Below, one piece after another: positions 47,284 through 58,048 of a DNA stretch of 64,000 bases. The notes under the pieces are model-generated. The model worked only from the letters and a program-made list of their open reading frames with translations. It was not told where the DNA came from and ran no database searches. A program made the position numbers and the translations under genes. How positions within the stretch are numbered: the first letter of the stretch is position 1; every line of letters starts with the position of its first letter. The stretch is from Alisma plantago-aquatica (lineage: Eukaryota; Streptophyta; Magnoliopsida; Alismatales; Alismataceae). The DNA lies in NCBI GenBank assembly GCA_963693085.1, contig OY856409.1:239808558-239872557 (forward strand). The letters run 5' to 3'.

Positions 47284-47667
47284 CTAATTATTCCCATATA
47301 AATGACAAAGTAGTACAATCCAAGTCATGAGCAGTAACACTAAACAAAAATTATATTTCCTTGTTGCTTGAACTTCTTTCATCTTGGCCAGGTTCAGTTG
47401 TTCTTCAAGTTTGCTTATTTTAACGATCAAGTCTTCAGGAACATTGACAGGTGCATCAACCCACTGGAAAAAGTCACAATGTGGAAGTCCCTCCTTATTG
47501 AATTTAGGACAACCATAGAACTTTCGTCCAAAATTCTCCTGTGTCTTGGTTGTTCTAAGTTTAAGCAAATCTCCACAATCACAATGCACTCTTTGTTGAG
47601 CCGATGTAAGATTGTATCTGCAACTAGAAACAAAGCTGCTTCTGCTCTACGAACTCTATGAAGACAT
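47284..47667 (-). pseudogene. GRF-type zinc finger protein with C-terminal membrane segment, MULE passenger gene
   Basis: From an ATG at 47667 the frame reads MSS, TAG, SS, TAG, then a Ser-rich stretch and SAQQRVHCDCGDLLKLR. It continues as the zf-GRF domain (cysteines in HCDCGD, FYGCPKF and HCDFFQW; TKTQENFGRKFYG in between). A short coiled-coil-like helix (ISKLEEQLNLAKMKE) follows, then a hydrophobic C-terminal segment (FCLVLLLMTWIVLLCHLYG) and a stop. GRF fingers bind single-stranded nucleic acid in known proteins. Plants have many small GRF proteins with a membrane tail, and their role is not established. The two TAG codons in the Ser-rich leader make this copy defective unless translation starts downstream. 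It lies inside the MULE, opposite the transposase, so it is a second element gene or a captured one. Confidence 0.75.
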
Positions 47668-48044
47668 AATTGCTTCTCCCTTGAAGGAAACCTGCTTCAA
47701 AATTTATGGGACAAGAAAATTTCGGATGATCAGAAGAAGAAAGTAAAAGAGAAGAGGGCAAAACCAGTGTGATTGCAATGCAGCAACCCAAAACATAATT
47801 TTATTATGACTAGAATGACTCTCATTGCCTGTCTTTCACGTCTTAGCACTACTACCCGATGTATTAGTTTGGAGGTTGGCTCTGAAATTAACAATGAAAC
47901 AAAACACGCAGTAGAAAGGGGCAGGAAGACCGTGGAGGCTAAACCACAAACCTCTCTGTGTGGCAAAACCACAAACACCTAAAAGGTGCACCGGTCTAAG
48001 AGGGAGCTACTGGAGGAGAAAATGCCAGAACTAAATAACAATGC
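47668..48044. other. MULE interior next to the right inverted repeat
   Basis: Likely the 5' flank of the GRF gene; no other feature. Confidence 0.4.
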
Positions 48045-48646
48045 AGATCGTTGGCCCTGATGATCGGAGAGGAGCCCTGATGATCGTCAGAATCCTGGTG
48101 GGGAGGAGAGAGCGGAGGAGAGAGCAGTCACCGGCGGGGAGGAGAGAGCAGAGGAGAGAGCAGTCACCGACGGGGAGAAGAGAGCAGAGGAGGAGAGCAC
48201 AGTCACTGGCACTGCTGTGCCCGTCCGACGGTGGCGCAAGCGCTGCTGACCGGCAAGGGAGCCTTTCTGGAGTACCCTTTTGCTGATCGACATCTCTGTC
48301 TGGCGAGGTACCTGCCTGCCCTCGAGCGGAGGAGGAGAGCAGAGTAGGAGAGCGGAGTAGGAGGAGAGGGTCACGCAGGCAGGAGAGTCCTCGACAGAGA
48401 GAGGACGAGGACAGAGCAGTCCCTCGACGGAGAGAAGAGGAGAGAGTAATGAAAAGGAGAGAGAGGGTAGTCGGGGGGCAGTGCAAGTGGGGGGGTGGAG
48501 GGGCGTGAAACGAAGGGGGCCCAGCAGTTGACGGTACCGTTAACAGGTTAAAGTGGGCAGATTCTGCCTTTTGCCAGATCAAGATCCAACGCTTAAAAAC
48601 TGAGGTGTATAGGAGCCCTTATACACTCGAGTGTATTGTAGCTCAA

Positions 48647-48648
<2 letters not shown>
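48045..48648 (-). repeat. Right terminal inverted repeat of the MULE
   Basis: Reverse complement of 39444-40070 with scattered differences and fewer minisatellite units. The ORFs in it, rich in RRERRREQSP or SLLPAGDCS, are translations of the repeat. Confidence 0.9.

Positions 48649-48694
<46 letters not shown>
48649..48694. repeat. (CT)n(TA)n microsatellite at the right MULE end
   Basis: About ten CT units then about 14 TA units. Confidence 0.95.
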
Positions 48695-48698
<4 letters not shown>

Positions 48699-49430
48699 TT
48701 TTCAACTTGTTTTTCTTACAAAGTAATTGCTTACTAGTTCTAGATTTTTTTTATGATGCAATACCATATTTATTGTCTTTAAAATTGTCTTATATTCGGG
48801 AAAAAAGTCTAATTTCGTCCCAGAGAAAGGCCATGTTCACCACTCCAGGCGACGAAATGGACGGCCCATGTTCGCCCGCCGGCTGCAAGCAACCAGCTTC
48901 GATCTGCCTCAATGCAGTAATTCAACCAGGTGAAAGGTGTGCTGTCACGGTCACCACCATGTCTCTTTTGAGATACGACAGAGGAACGCCAAAGCGAACC
49001 CATGTCTTGCATCTCGGTTCCTTGTGGATTGCAATCAAGATCAGCCGGATGTCCTTTATATCTAACTCTCGATTCTTGACGATACCAATACCAATACCAA
49101 TACCAATACCATGGGCTAGCTCGCTCCCAGAATCCTTTATTTTCCGGTGGACGTGTGCAGCAAGGCCGAGTGACCGATTATACCCAGAGCTGTGGTGGGT
49201 TGGTCGGCGGCGACACAGCAGGCCCCGGCTCTCTGGCCGCCGTCCACGGTGGGGTACGCGAGCCAACCACTGGCGAAATGACTACAGTCGGCAGACTTTA
49301 CTCATGGCCCCTGCGCAAGGATGACACGCACAAATCGAGAAAGGTCCACGGTCGGCACGCGCAACATATGACGAGTGGCATAAGGACGCGCCGGCCTCCT
49401 GTGACTGAGGTCGTGGTCGTCAATTAACTT
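48695..49430. other. GC-rich segment, partly duplicated at 20755-21000, function unknown
   Basis: The first 260 bp match 20755-21000. It is followed by a (ACCAAT)n hexanucleotide run (49083-49110) and GC-rich DNA with overlapping ORFs on both strands (48605-49324 plus, 48922-49266 minus). The GC level and conserved paralogue hint at a gene fragment, but no domain is recognised on either strand. Confidence 0.4.
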
Positions 49431-50093
49431 ACTTCATGGACGGAGAAGTAAAAAGGAGTGGACGAGTGAAGTGGGAGGACTGGTTGTGCAACTAACCAAC
49501 TAACTCCATTATTACCAGTCTTCCCTGCCGCATGATGTCACGACGCACTGCTTACTTCTTCTCCAAGGGCTGATGTATTCGAGTTTCCTCTTTACCCATG
49601 TCAAACCTTGGTGGGTGCGGCTTACGGGATCAGCAACTGATCGTTCGTCGTCGGCAGGCGCCGGCGTTGTTGTTCTGTTTCCTTGGACCCGCACGGTCAT
49701 GGTCTCGTTTTCAGTTTTATAAGACCGGGAACTTATGTACTAGGTTCTGTTTGACCTTATAGCATAATGTTTAATGTCTATTGTAGTATGTATCTAGGAA
49801 AAAGTGCGGAACGATTGTATGTTTGTTTATAAAACTATAACAGTCTTTTTATTTTAATATAGCATTTGTGCGATGCACTTGTTTGTACTCAAGAAAATAT
49901 CTACGTAGTATAGAAAAGTGCCTCTGAAAGAGTTTTATGTAAACTTTTTTCCCTCAAATTACAAAATGGTCCTTGTAATCTATGAAACAGTTGTCATACA
50001 TATGAAATAGAATGGGAGGGGCTTCTTGTAATATTTGCATTTAGTTTACATATGAAATAGAATGGGAGGGGCTTCTTGTAATATTTGCATTTA
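49431..50093. other. Non-coding region with a 50-bp direct duplication
   Basis: The 50-bp unit starting ACATATGAAATAGAATGGGA occurs at 49998 and again at 50048, ending where the Copia LTR begins. No gene. Confidence 0.6.
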
Positions 50094-52045
50094 GTGACCT
50101 CCCGCCTCTGAAGTAGTCCACACGGACCACTTGGAACTCCACTCTCCTTGTCCCACAAAGAAGTGGAAGGAGTCGCACCCTCATGTTGACGTACTAGTCG
50201 CCAACACACTCTCCTGCTGTCAATTGCAACTGCAATTGTCCTTCCCTTGCTGCACCTCCCTTTGCAGGAAGTACTTGCTCGGGCTCTCTCTCGGTTACCA
50301 AAACCAGAGAGAACGACAACTTTGCAGAGCAATCAACTTGCACTGAGTTATACTCTGAGAAGCCCCCAATACCCCTATATATAGGCGGGTCATGGGACAG
50401 GGTTCTCTGTGCCCGGCAATACGGGACTAAAAGCAGGAGTAGAAGGGTTCGGGATTTTCCACAAAAAAGCAACCATCTCGCAACCTGAACTGGTCGGTTG
50501 GAGACCTGAACCGATCGGTTCACCACTGAACCGATCGTTTGGGACCCTTGAACCGATCGGTTCACTCATGAACCGGTCGGTTGGGGTTCCAGGTTGGTTC
50601 CCGATTGACTTTCCTTCTTCTGTTTCCAATCGGTATCGAATACCAATCATATTTCCAATCAAATTGGACAATTGAAATGAATCGAAAATTCTCACCAATC
50701 CTACTTTCTCAAGTTGCTCGATTGCACCAATTGAACCGATCGGTTCAACACTTGAACCGGTCGTTTCACTCTGTGCATGACCCGATCGGTTCAACAATTG
50801 AGCCGACCGCTTCAGCAACCTCAGCCGACCGGTTCATCACATGAACCGATCGGTTGGGAATGCAGATTGTGCAGAATCAGTCAAATGCGATTTCAATCAA
50901 TCCGATACTCCAATCAATGCGTCCAACACCTTGAACATTATGATATTGAGCTATCGATTAATTGAGTGTTTAATTGAACTACTAAACCCCTTTAGTAATC
51001 AATCTAAACATTGTTTGTGGACAAAACTCCTCTTCCAGGTTAAATCCTATGTGTGTGACCCTGCAGGTCCATTTCACGTTGGCAGTGAAAGTTCATAACA
51101 CTTATGACTTCACAAGAAAAGAGTGGTGCCTAGTCACACATCATTGCTACCCAAGTGAAAGTAGAAAGTTGGAGAACAACTTTCATCCTACAATCCGTGA
51201 ATGGTGTTACAGTGAATGTATAATTCCTTTGTCACTGATATCCAGAATGAACTTGAGGCATGGAACAGTCATCCTGTCAATGTTCATTCATTTCCTTGAT
51301 CTCAGAGTAGACCGAGTGAGATGTGTATGACATCAATATCACATATTGATTCACACGTGCATGTGCATGTCTTTCTCAATCCTACTCATCAAGTGGCCAA
51401 GGATATCAAACTCCCTTAGGAGGGACAAATCCCATATCTATCACTCACCCCTCAAAAGCCCCATGTGTCAAAGCCACCCAATCATCACCTTTATAACAAC
51501 CCATGTTTCAGGACTGCGTTTGATGATGTCAAAGTGTACCCAACGACATGTGTTGAGTGTAGTGATTTCAGGTCTAAGAATCATACTCACCACCATCACT
51601 GTGAGAGCTGACTGTGACTACCATGTCATGGTTCCATGTGTCACTCTCACGGTGGGTCTGTCCGGTACCTTGTTCTCTAACAAGTACCTATGTGCTTGGT
51701 TTGATATCACCATATCATGACTAATGAGATTATGTCATCAACCAGCACACAATCTAGTCTTTAGTGTTATTGATGTCTATGGTTATTTCCACAATAACAA
51801 CCGACTAGGGACTATACAAGAATGTATACTCTTAATATCCGTATGATCTCATCGTTTAGGTCTTTAACCTAAAAGCATACGTCATTGAGTAAAACAATTC
51901 TTTAGACATCTATCATGTTACACCATCATCTCAGAAACAGTTTAAACATATAGATTGGAAATTGCCTTTATTATTATTCAAATCAATTACAAAGTATCCC
52001 ATTACAATCATCATATGACTTGCTCTATGGGCATATATACCAACA
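50094..52045 (-). repeat. 3' LTR of the Copia element, truncated
   Basis: On the minus strand it starts TGTTGGTATATATGCCC at 52045. It lacks the last 272 bp that the other LTR has (56812-57083). Contains a TATA box (CTATATATAG, 50375-50384) and an array of GAACCGATCGGTTC palindromes (50480-50860). Confidence 0.9.
50480..50860. repeat. GAACCGATCGGTTC palindrome array
   Basis: At least a dozen full or degenerate copies (for example TGAACCGATCGGTTCA, GAACCGGTCGGTT, AGCCGACCGGTTCA). Also found in the 5' LTR (57477-57600) and in the leader (56220-56380). Confidence 0.9.
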
Positions 52046-52058
52046 GACTCCCACTTGC
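52046..52058 (-). promoter_or_regulatory. Polypurine tract of the Copia element
   Basis: GCAAGTGGGAGTC on the minus strand directly before the 3' LTR, the usual second-strand priming site. Confidence 0.75.
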
Positions 52059-52060
52059 AC

Positions 52061-55000
52061 TTAGAGCCAGTCACCAAGGAATCGCAGTCCTTGTGACCTT
52101 ACATGACCATCATGCTTCTGCTGAGAAAGGGCCTTAGTCAGTGGATCAGCTATGTTGTCTTCAGTTGGTACTTTGCAAATCTTCACATCTCCTCGTTGTA
52201 CGATCTCTCGTATGAGATGGAAGCGCCGCAGTATGTGCTTGGACCGTTGATGTGATCTGGGCTCCTTAGCTTGTGCAATAGCTCCATTATTGTCACAATA
52301 AAGCTCAATTGCATCACAGCTACTGGGAACTACACCAAGTTCAGAAATGAACTTCCTGATCCACACAGCCTCCTTTGCTGCATGCGAAGCAGCAATATAC
52401 TCGGCCTCTGTAGTAGAATCGGCAACTGTTTCTTGCTTGGAACTCTTCCAGCTCACAGCTCCATTATTAAGGCAAAACACAAATCCTGACTGCGATCTGT
52501 AATCATCTTTATCGGTTTGGAAGCTTGCATCAGTGTAACCCTTTACAACCAGCTCTTCTTCGCCGCCGTACACAAGAAACTGATCCTTAGTCCTTCACAA
52601 GTACTTGAGGATGTTCTTCACGGCTGTCCAGTGAGCATCCCCGGGATCTGACTGGTACCTGCTCGTCATGCTGAGAGCATACGAGACATCTGGGCGTGTG
52701 CACAACATAGCGTACATGATGGATCCGATGGCTGATGCATATGGGATCCCATTCATCCGCTCCCTCTCTTTACAAGATTGGGGACATTGAGCTCTAGACA
52801 CGGTAACTCCATGTAGCATAGGGACGTTGCCTCTCTTTGAGTTCTCCATGCTGAACCGCTTCAGCACCTTGTCAATGTACGTGCTTTGACTTAGTCCGAG
52901 AAGCCTTCTAGATCTATCTCTATAGATATTAATTCCTAGAATATAGGATGCTTCTCCTAATTCCTTCATTGAGAAAGTTTTCCCAAGCCAAGTCTTTACC
53001 TTCTCTAAGGCTAAGACATCATTCCCCATCAAAAGTATGTCATCCACATACAATATGAGGAATGTGGTCGAGCTCCCACTAACCTTCTTGTACACATAAG
53101 GTTCATCTTCATTTTGAATAAAGCCAACCACTTTGACTTCTTCATCAAATCGAAGATTCCAACTCTGAGATGCTTGCTTCAATCCATAGATTGACCTTTG
53201 CAACTTACAGACTTTATTGGCATTCTTTGGATCTACAAAACCTTCAGGTTGTGTCATGTACACATCCTCATGTATATTCCCGTTAAGGAATGCGGTTTTG
53301 ACATCCATCTGCCAAATCTCATAGTCATAATAAGCTGCAATAGCAAGCATGATCCTGATGGACTTAATCATGGCAACTAGAGAAAAGGTTTTGTCATAGT
53401 CAACATCTTGAACTTGTCGAAATCCCTTTGCAACCAATCTACCTTTATAAGTTTTCACATTGCCATCCATGTCGATCTTTTTCTTGAAGACCCACTTGCA
53501 CCCTATGGGTTTTACCCCTTCGGGTGGTTCCACCAAAGTCTATACTTTGTTGGAGTACATGGATTCCATCTCGGATCTCATGGCTTCAAGCCATTTCTCA
53601 GAATCTGGTCCCTCCATAGCCTCTACGTAGGTAGTTGGATCATCATCTATGATCAACTCTCCACCTTCCTGAGTCATAAGGTATCCAAACCTCTCAGGTT
53701 AAAGGCGAGTCCTACTAGATCTACGAGGTCCTTGTGTTACTTGAGGAGAATGAGATTCCACAACACCTTGTGAATCTCCATTTTCCTCTTGTACATCTAC
53801 CGGTTCAATGTTTTCTTGTTGGGCTTGAACCTCTTCAAGCTCTACTTTCCTCCCACTGTTTCCTTTGGAAATAAATTCCCTCTCTAGGAATACAGCATCC
53901 CTGGCAACAAACACTTTGTTGTCAGTAGGGTGGTATAAGTAATATCCCCTCGTTTCCTTGGGGTATCCAACGAAATAACATTTATCGGATTTGGGTCCAA
54001 GCTTATCAGGAAACATTTTCCTAACGTAATCCTCACAACCCCAAATCTTCATAAAAGACAAAACGGGACGCTTCCCATACCATATCTCATATGGTGTCTT
54101 TTGAACCGATTTAGATGGCACACGGTTAAGTGTAAACGCGGCGGTTTCAAGAGCATGACCCCAGAAAGAAATTGGAAGATCAGCAAAATTCATCATTGAT
54201 CGCACCATATCTAACAATGTGCGATTTCTTCTTTCAGACACACCATTATGCTGTGGTGTTCCAGGCGGAGTCCATTGTGATACAATACCACGGGCTCGCA
54301 GAAGGTCCTCAAACTCCTGGCTCAAGTATTCTCCACCTCGATCGGAACAAAGTGCCTTAATACTTTTACCAAGTTGGTTCTATACTTCATTCATGAAATC
54401 CTTGAACCTTTCAAGGGTTTCTGACTTATGCTTCATCAGGTACACATAGCCATACCTACTGAAATCATCAGTGAAGGTAATGAAGTACTGATACCCATTT
54501 CTGGCATTAGTTCTAAAAGGCCCACATACATCAGTATGTATGAGTCCTAATAGATCACTAGCTCTCTCACCTTTACCTGAAAAGGGAGTCTTGGTCATCT
54601 TGCCCAACAAACAAGATTCACATGTCTCTATTGATTCATAATCAAAAGAGTCTAGATAACCATCTTTATGGAGTCTAGAAATGCGCTTCTCATTTATGTG
54701 CCCTAGACGACAATGCCAGAGATATGTTTTGTTTGAGTCGTTGAGTTTTTGCTTATTGGTGTTTACGTTGTATACACTTGTCTCCAAGTCTATCAAGTAT
54801 AAACCATAAGACATAGGGGCACTGCCATAAAAGATCCCATCTTTAGAAATGGAAAACTTTCCATTCTTAATAAGAAATTCAAATCCATCTTTGTCCAAAC
54901 AAGAGACGGAAATGATATTCCTATTTATGGTAGGTACATAATAGAAGTTCTTCAACTCTATTATTAGCCCACTAGGTAGAGTTAACTCATAGGTTCCTAC

Positions 55001-55429
55001 GGCACTGGCGGCAACTCTTACCCCATTAGCAACACGTAGTTCAACCTCGCCTTTCCTCAAAGGCCTACTTCTCTTAAGATCCTTCACATTTGAACAAATG
55101 TGAGATCCGCATCCGGTATCAAGTACCCATGACGAAGAAGTAGTAAAGTTAATCTCTAACACGTATACACCAGAAGTAGAGATCTCTATCTCTGACTTCT
55201 TCTTCCATTGTTCCTTCCATCCTCTCCATGTAGAAGAAATTGGTTTGGCGAGAGAACACTTCTCTCCCTTACCTACTTTCTTCTTCACCAACGCATTAAG
55301 CGTACAAAGAGTGGATTCTAAGGCTCCTGGTATATCTGTATTATGCAGAACACTTCCCACAGTCCTCAACCAGTTATGGAATTTATTCTCAATCAATTTG
55401 CCCATTTTAAAAGATGATTCTTTTGCCAT
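52061..55429 (-). pseudogene. Copia gag-pol polyprotein, one frame with four in-frame stops
   Basis: From the ATG at 55429 (MAKESSFKMGK) a single frame runs 1123 codons without a frameshift. A gag N-terminal scrap (NWLRTVGSVLHNTD) is joined directly to the region before the protease, so the capsid core and zinc knuckle are deleted. Then come the protease (WVLDTGCGSHIC), GAG-pre-integrase (WHCRLGHINEKRISRL), integrase (HTDVCGPF, FTDDFSRYGY, PQHNGVSERRNRTLLDMVRS), reverse transcriptase (MDVKTAFLNG, LILYVDDILLMGND) and RNase H (YTDASFQTD, TEAEYIA, YCDNNGAIAQ). Stops are TAG at 54380, TAA at 53699, TAG at 53540 and TGA at 52595. Each can be explained by one transition, and catalytic residues are otherwise kept. 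Confidence 0.92.
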
Positions 55430-55453
55430 TCTACAAGAGAAAATTTGCATTTG

Positions 55454-56797
55454 TCAAAACCCTTTTGATTTGATTTGAATAAAATTTGACGATAGTTAAT
55501 TAGGCCTTTAATTAATTACCGCTCCCACTATTTTGACTCAAATTGATAGCCCTCACCATCGATTCGGAAGATTGCAGCGTACAATCTTCTAGTGGGTCAA
55601 GATCCTGAAATCCTCTGAGTCATGGACCAGCTAGGGTTGTCACCCACAACTCAGATCTCTCAGGTAGGCAACTCTTGCCAATTGCATCATATGCAACTCT
55701 TGAAAGATGTCATATGCAACTCCTTGCCATGATCATCTCCATGCCTCAAGGTACTAGATCCCATCTAGATCACCTTGTTAAGTCTGACCCAAAGCCAACA
55801 CGATGAATATGCACCCTGCTAGGGCAGACCAACACATTCATCCTTCACGCTTCCACGAGATAGACGGTGCACCACGCTAGGGCGTGCCCACACTTGGTCG
55901 ATCAAGCTTTTCACGTGTGTCGCATTTGGAAGGCATCTAAAACTTAATATTTAATGAGGGATTTGGTTTTATATACATATACATATCCAATCACCACAAT
56001 ATATAGTACGTATCATATACATGCTATATCCCATAGAAAACATGCATAAACGATAAAAAGCAATGATTATGGCCATCCTATTTGTGATTCCTCGAGCCAA
56101 GAGGAATCAGGTCATCTAGGTCTACATCACATACAACATGTACAAGATGAAATCTGTGCCTGCCTTTCTGGGTTTGATCAGCTCATCTCCATGACTGATC
56201 AGCTTGCCATTAGGTAGGTTGTTCGGGTGCCACCAGCCGATCGACTGGAGCCTCCAGCCGATCGGTTCACCGGTCATCATGCATCTCCTCAGGTCGCCAC
56301 CCGATCATCTCATTCCTCAAACCGGCCGTCTGGATCACCAACCGATCGGTTCACTCTTTGAACCGATCGTCTTCAGGTTGTCCGTCGTTCTTTGACATAA
56401 CAGGAAATAAAATCTATCCTATTTACAATTGAATTGTGAAACCCCGAGTTACATTCGGGGGGATCAAAGGTAGGAAAAGAATTCTCGAATTATTTCGAGT
56501 TACATCAGGAATATGAGAAAGGGAATCGGTGCGCAGACCGAGATGCAAGCAACCACACAAACAACCACACACATATATAGGGGTTTATAGGCCATAATCA
56601 TGCTACACATCCACCACAAAACTCGTTTAAGGGCGACGCGTATCGATTGCATTAATATTACATATCATATATGTATATTAGGGATTTGTGGATTGGACAT
56701 GTATAAAGCCGATATTATTCGCATCGCATGCAATAAATAAAGGCGACAAACCAAAATCGATCATATCGATAATCCTAAAATATAGAGAGGTTGACGT
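55454..56797 (-). other. Leader and deleted gag region of the Copia element
   Basis: Between the primer site and the polyprotein start there is no gag frame. A block of CCGATCGGTTCA-type palindromes lies at 56220-56380, matching those of the LTR. Otherwise AT-rich and featureless. Confidence 0.55.
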
Positions 56798-56810
56798 GGC
56801 TCTGATACCA
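56798..56810 (-). promoter_or_regulatory. Primer binding site (tRNA-iMet) of the Copia element
   Basis: Complement of TGGTATCAGAGCC, one base from the LTR end. Confidence 0.92.
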
Positions 56811-56811
56811 C

Positions 56812-57625
56812 TGTTGGGTTTTGGAGGAGGCAGAGAAGCAGCGGAAACAAAAAAATTTCTCCCCAAACCCAGAACAAAAGGAATCCCGTCAACATCTATA
56901 TAATAGGAAAGATGGTTTGTGAATCATACCTTGTCCCGAGGCTTGCTCGGTGACAATACCACGTGCCTTGTGCGGTCTTCACCTCCGGTCTTGGACGGTG
57001 TCTGTGCAGCTCCTGGTCACCCAGGGACTGACGACTCCTCCTCCTACCGGACTGTCAGATGACAGTTGTCCTCCTGAGCGGCAGTGACCTCCCGCCTCTG
57101 AAGTAGTCCACACGGACCACCTGAAACTCCACTCTCCTTGTCCCACAAGGAAGTGGAAGGAGTCGCACCCTCCTGTTGACGTACTAGTCGCCAACACACT
57201 CTCCTGCTGTCAATTGCAACTGCAGTTGTCCTTCCCTTGCTGCACCTCCCTTTGCAGGAAGCACTTGCTCGGGCTCTCTCTCGGTTACCAAAACCAGAGA
57301 GAAAGACAACTTTGCAGAGCAATCAACTTTCACTGAGTTGTACTCTGAGAAGCCCCCAATACCCCTATATATATAGGCGGGTCATGGGACAGGGTTCTCT
57401 GTGCCCGGCAATACGGGACTAAAAGCAGGAGTAGAAGGGTTTGGGATTTTCCACAAAAAAGCAACCATCTCGCAACCTGAACCAATCGGTTCACAAATGA
57501 ACCGGTCGGTTGGAGACCTGAACCGATCGGTTCACCACTGAACCGATCGTTTGGGACCCTTGAACCGATCGGTTCACTCATGAACCGGTCGGTTTGGGTT
57601 CCAGGTTGGTTCTCGATTGACTTTT
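56812..57625 (-). repeat. 5' LTR of the Copia element, interrupted
   Basis: Matches 50094-50610 from 57084 on. The inner end reads CAAAACCCAACA on the minus strand. TATA box at about 57365-57376. It stops at GATTGACTTTT where the next element begins with TGATGGAG; the other LTR continues with CCTTCTTCTG at that point. Confidence 0.9.
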
Positions 57626-57763
57626 TGATGGAGCTGGGACTTACACCAAAAGATTACTCTTCCAATGGAAGTCCTAATATGCACCAAAAACCCTAGGGAG
57701 TTGATGTTCTCTCTAGGTTTACCTACAACTGGTGCTAGATAAATGCTCCAACCCCACAAGAGT
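57626..57763 (-). repeat. 3' LTR remnant (138 bp) of the nested Gypsy element
   Basis: Identical to 62685-62822. Beyond 57763 the two copies diverge completely: the left one enters a minisatellite, the right one continues as LTR. Confidence 0.85.
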
Positions 57764-57767
57764 CTTA

Positions 57768-58048
57768 AGACCGCATGGGACCGCATGGGACCAAACGGTC
57801 TTGGGACCGCATGGGACTAAACGGTCTTGGGACCGCCTGGGACCAAACGGTCTTGGGACCGCATGGGACCAAACGGTCTTGAGACCGCATGGGCTCAAAC
57901 GGTCTTGGGACCGCATGGGACCAAACGGTCTTGGGACCGCATGGGACTAAACGGTCTTGGGACCGCCTGGGACCAAACGGTCTTGGGACCGCATGGGACC
58001 AAACGGTCTTGAGACCGCATGGGCTCAAACGGTCTTGGGACCGCATGG
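57768..58048. repeat. 26-bp minisatellite organised as a 5-unit higher-order repeat
   Basis: Unit GGGACCGCATGGGACCAAAC plus GGTCTT, about 10.5 copies. Variants (CTAAAC, GCCTGGG, GAGACCG, CTCAAAC) recur in the same order twice, so a 130-bp five-unit block is itself duplicated. The core CCAAACGGTCT..AGACCG matches the palindromes of the large Gypsy LTRs apart from the two central bases. Confidence 0.93.

Larger units (their letters stand above)
50094..57625 (-). mobile_element. Copia LTR retrotransposon, nearly complete, interrupted in its 5' LTR
   Basis: Minus-strand element with 3' LTR 50094-52045 (its far end missing), polypurine tract, gag-pol frame 55429-52061, leader, primer site at 56798-56810 and 5' LTR from 56812. 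The 5' LTR is cut at 57625 by a Gypsy-type element. The two LTR copies overlap over about 540 bp (50094-50610 and 57084-57624) with few differences. The gag is mostly deleted and pol carries four stops, so the element is not autonomous. The lineage within Copia is not assigned. Confidence 0.9.

Noticed and set aside
52061..55429. Endogenous pararetrovirus instead of Copia
   Set aside because: Domain order protease-integrase-RT-RNase H, LTRs, primer site and polypurine tract are those of Copia; no movement or coat protein.
50194..57786. ORFs with EPIGS or NRSVQ repeats in the Copia LTRs
   Set aside because: Translations of the GAACCGATCGGTTC palindromes.
57719..58046. ORFs of repeated RSQDRLVPCGPKTVWSH type
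   Set aside because: All frames of the 26-bp minisatellite are open because the repeat contains no stop; not a protein gene.
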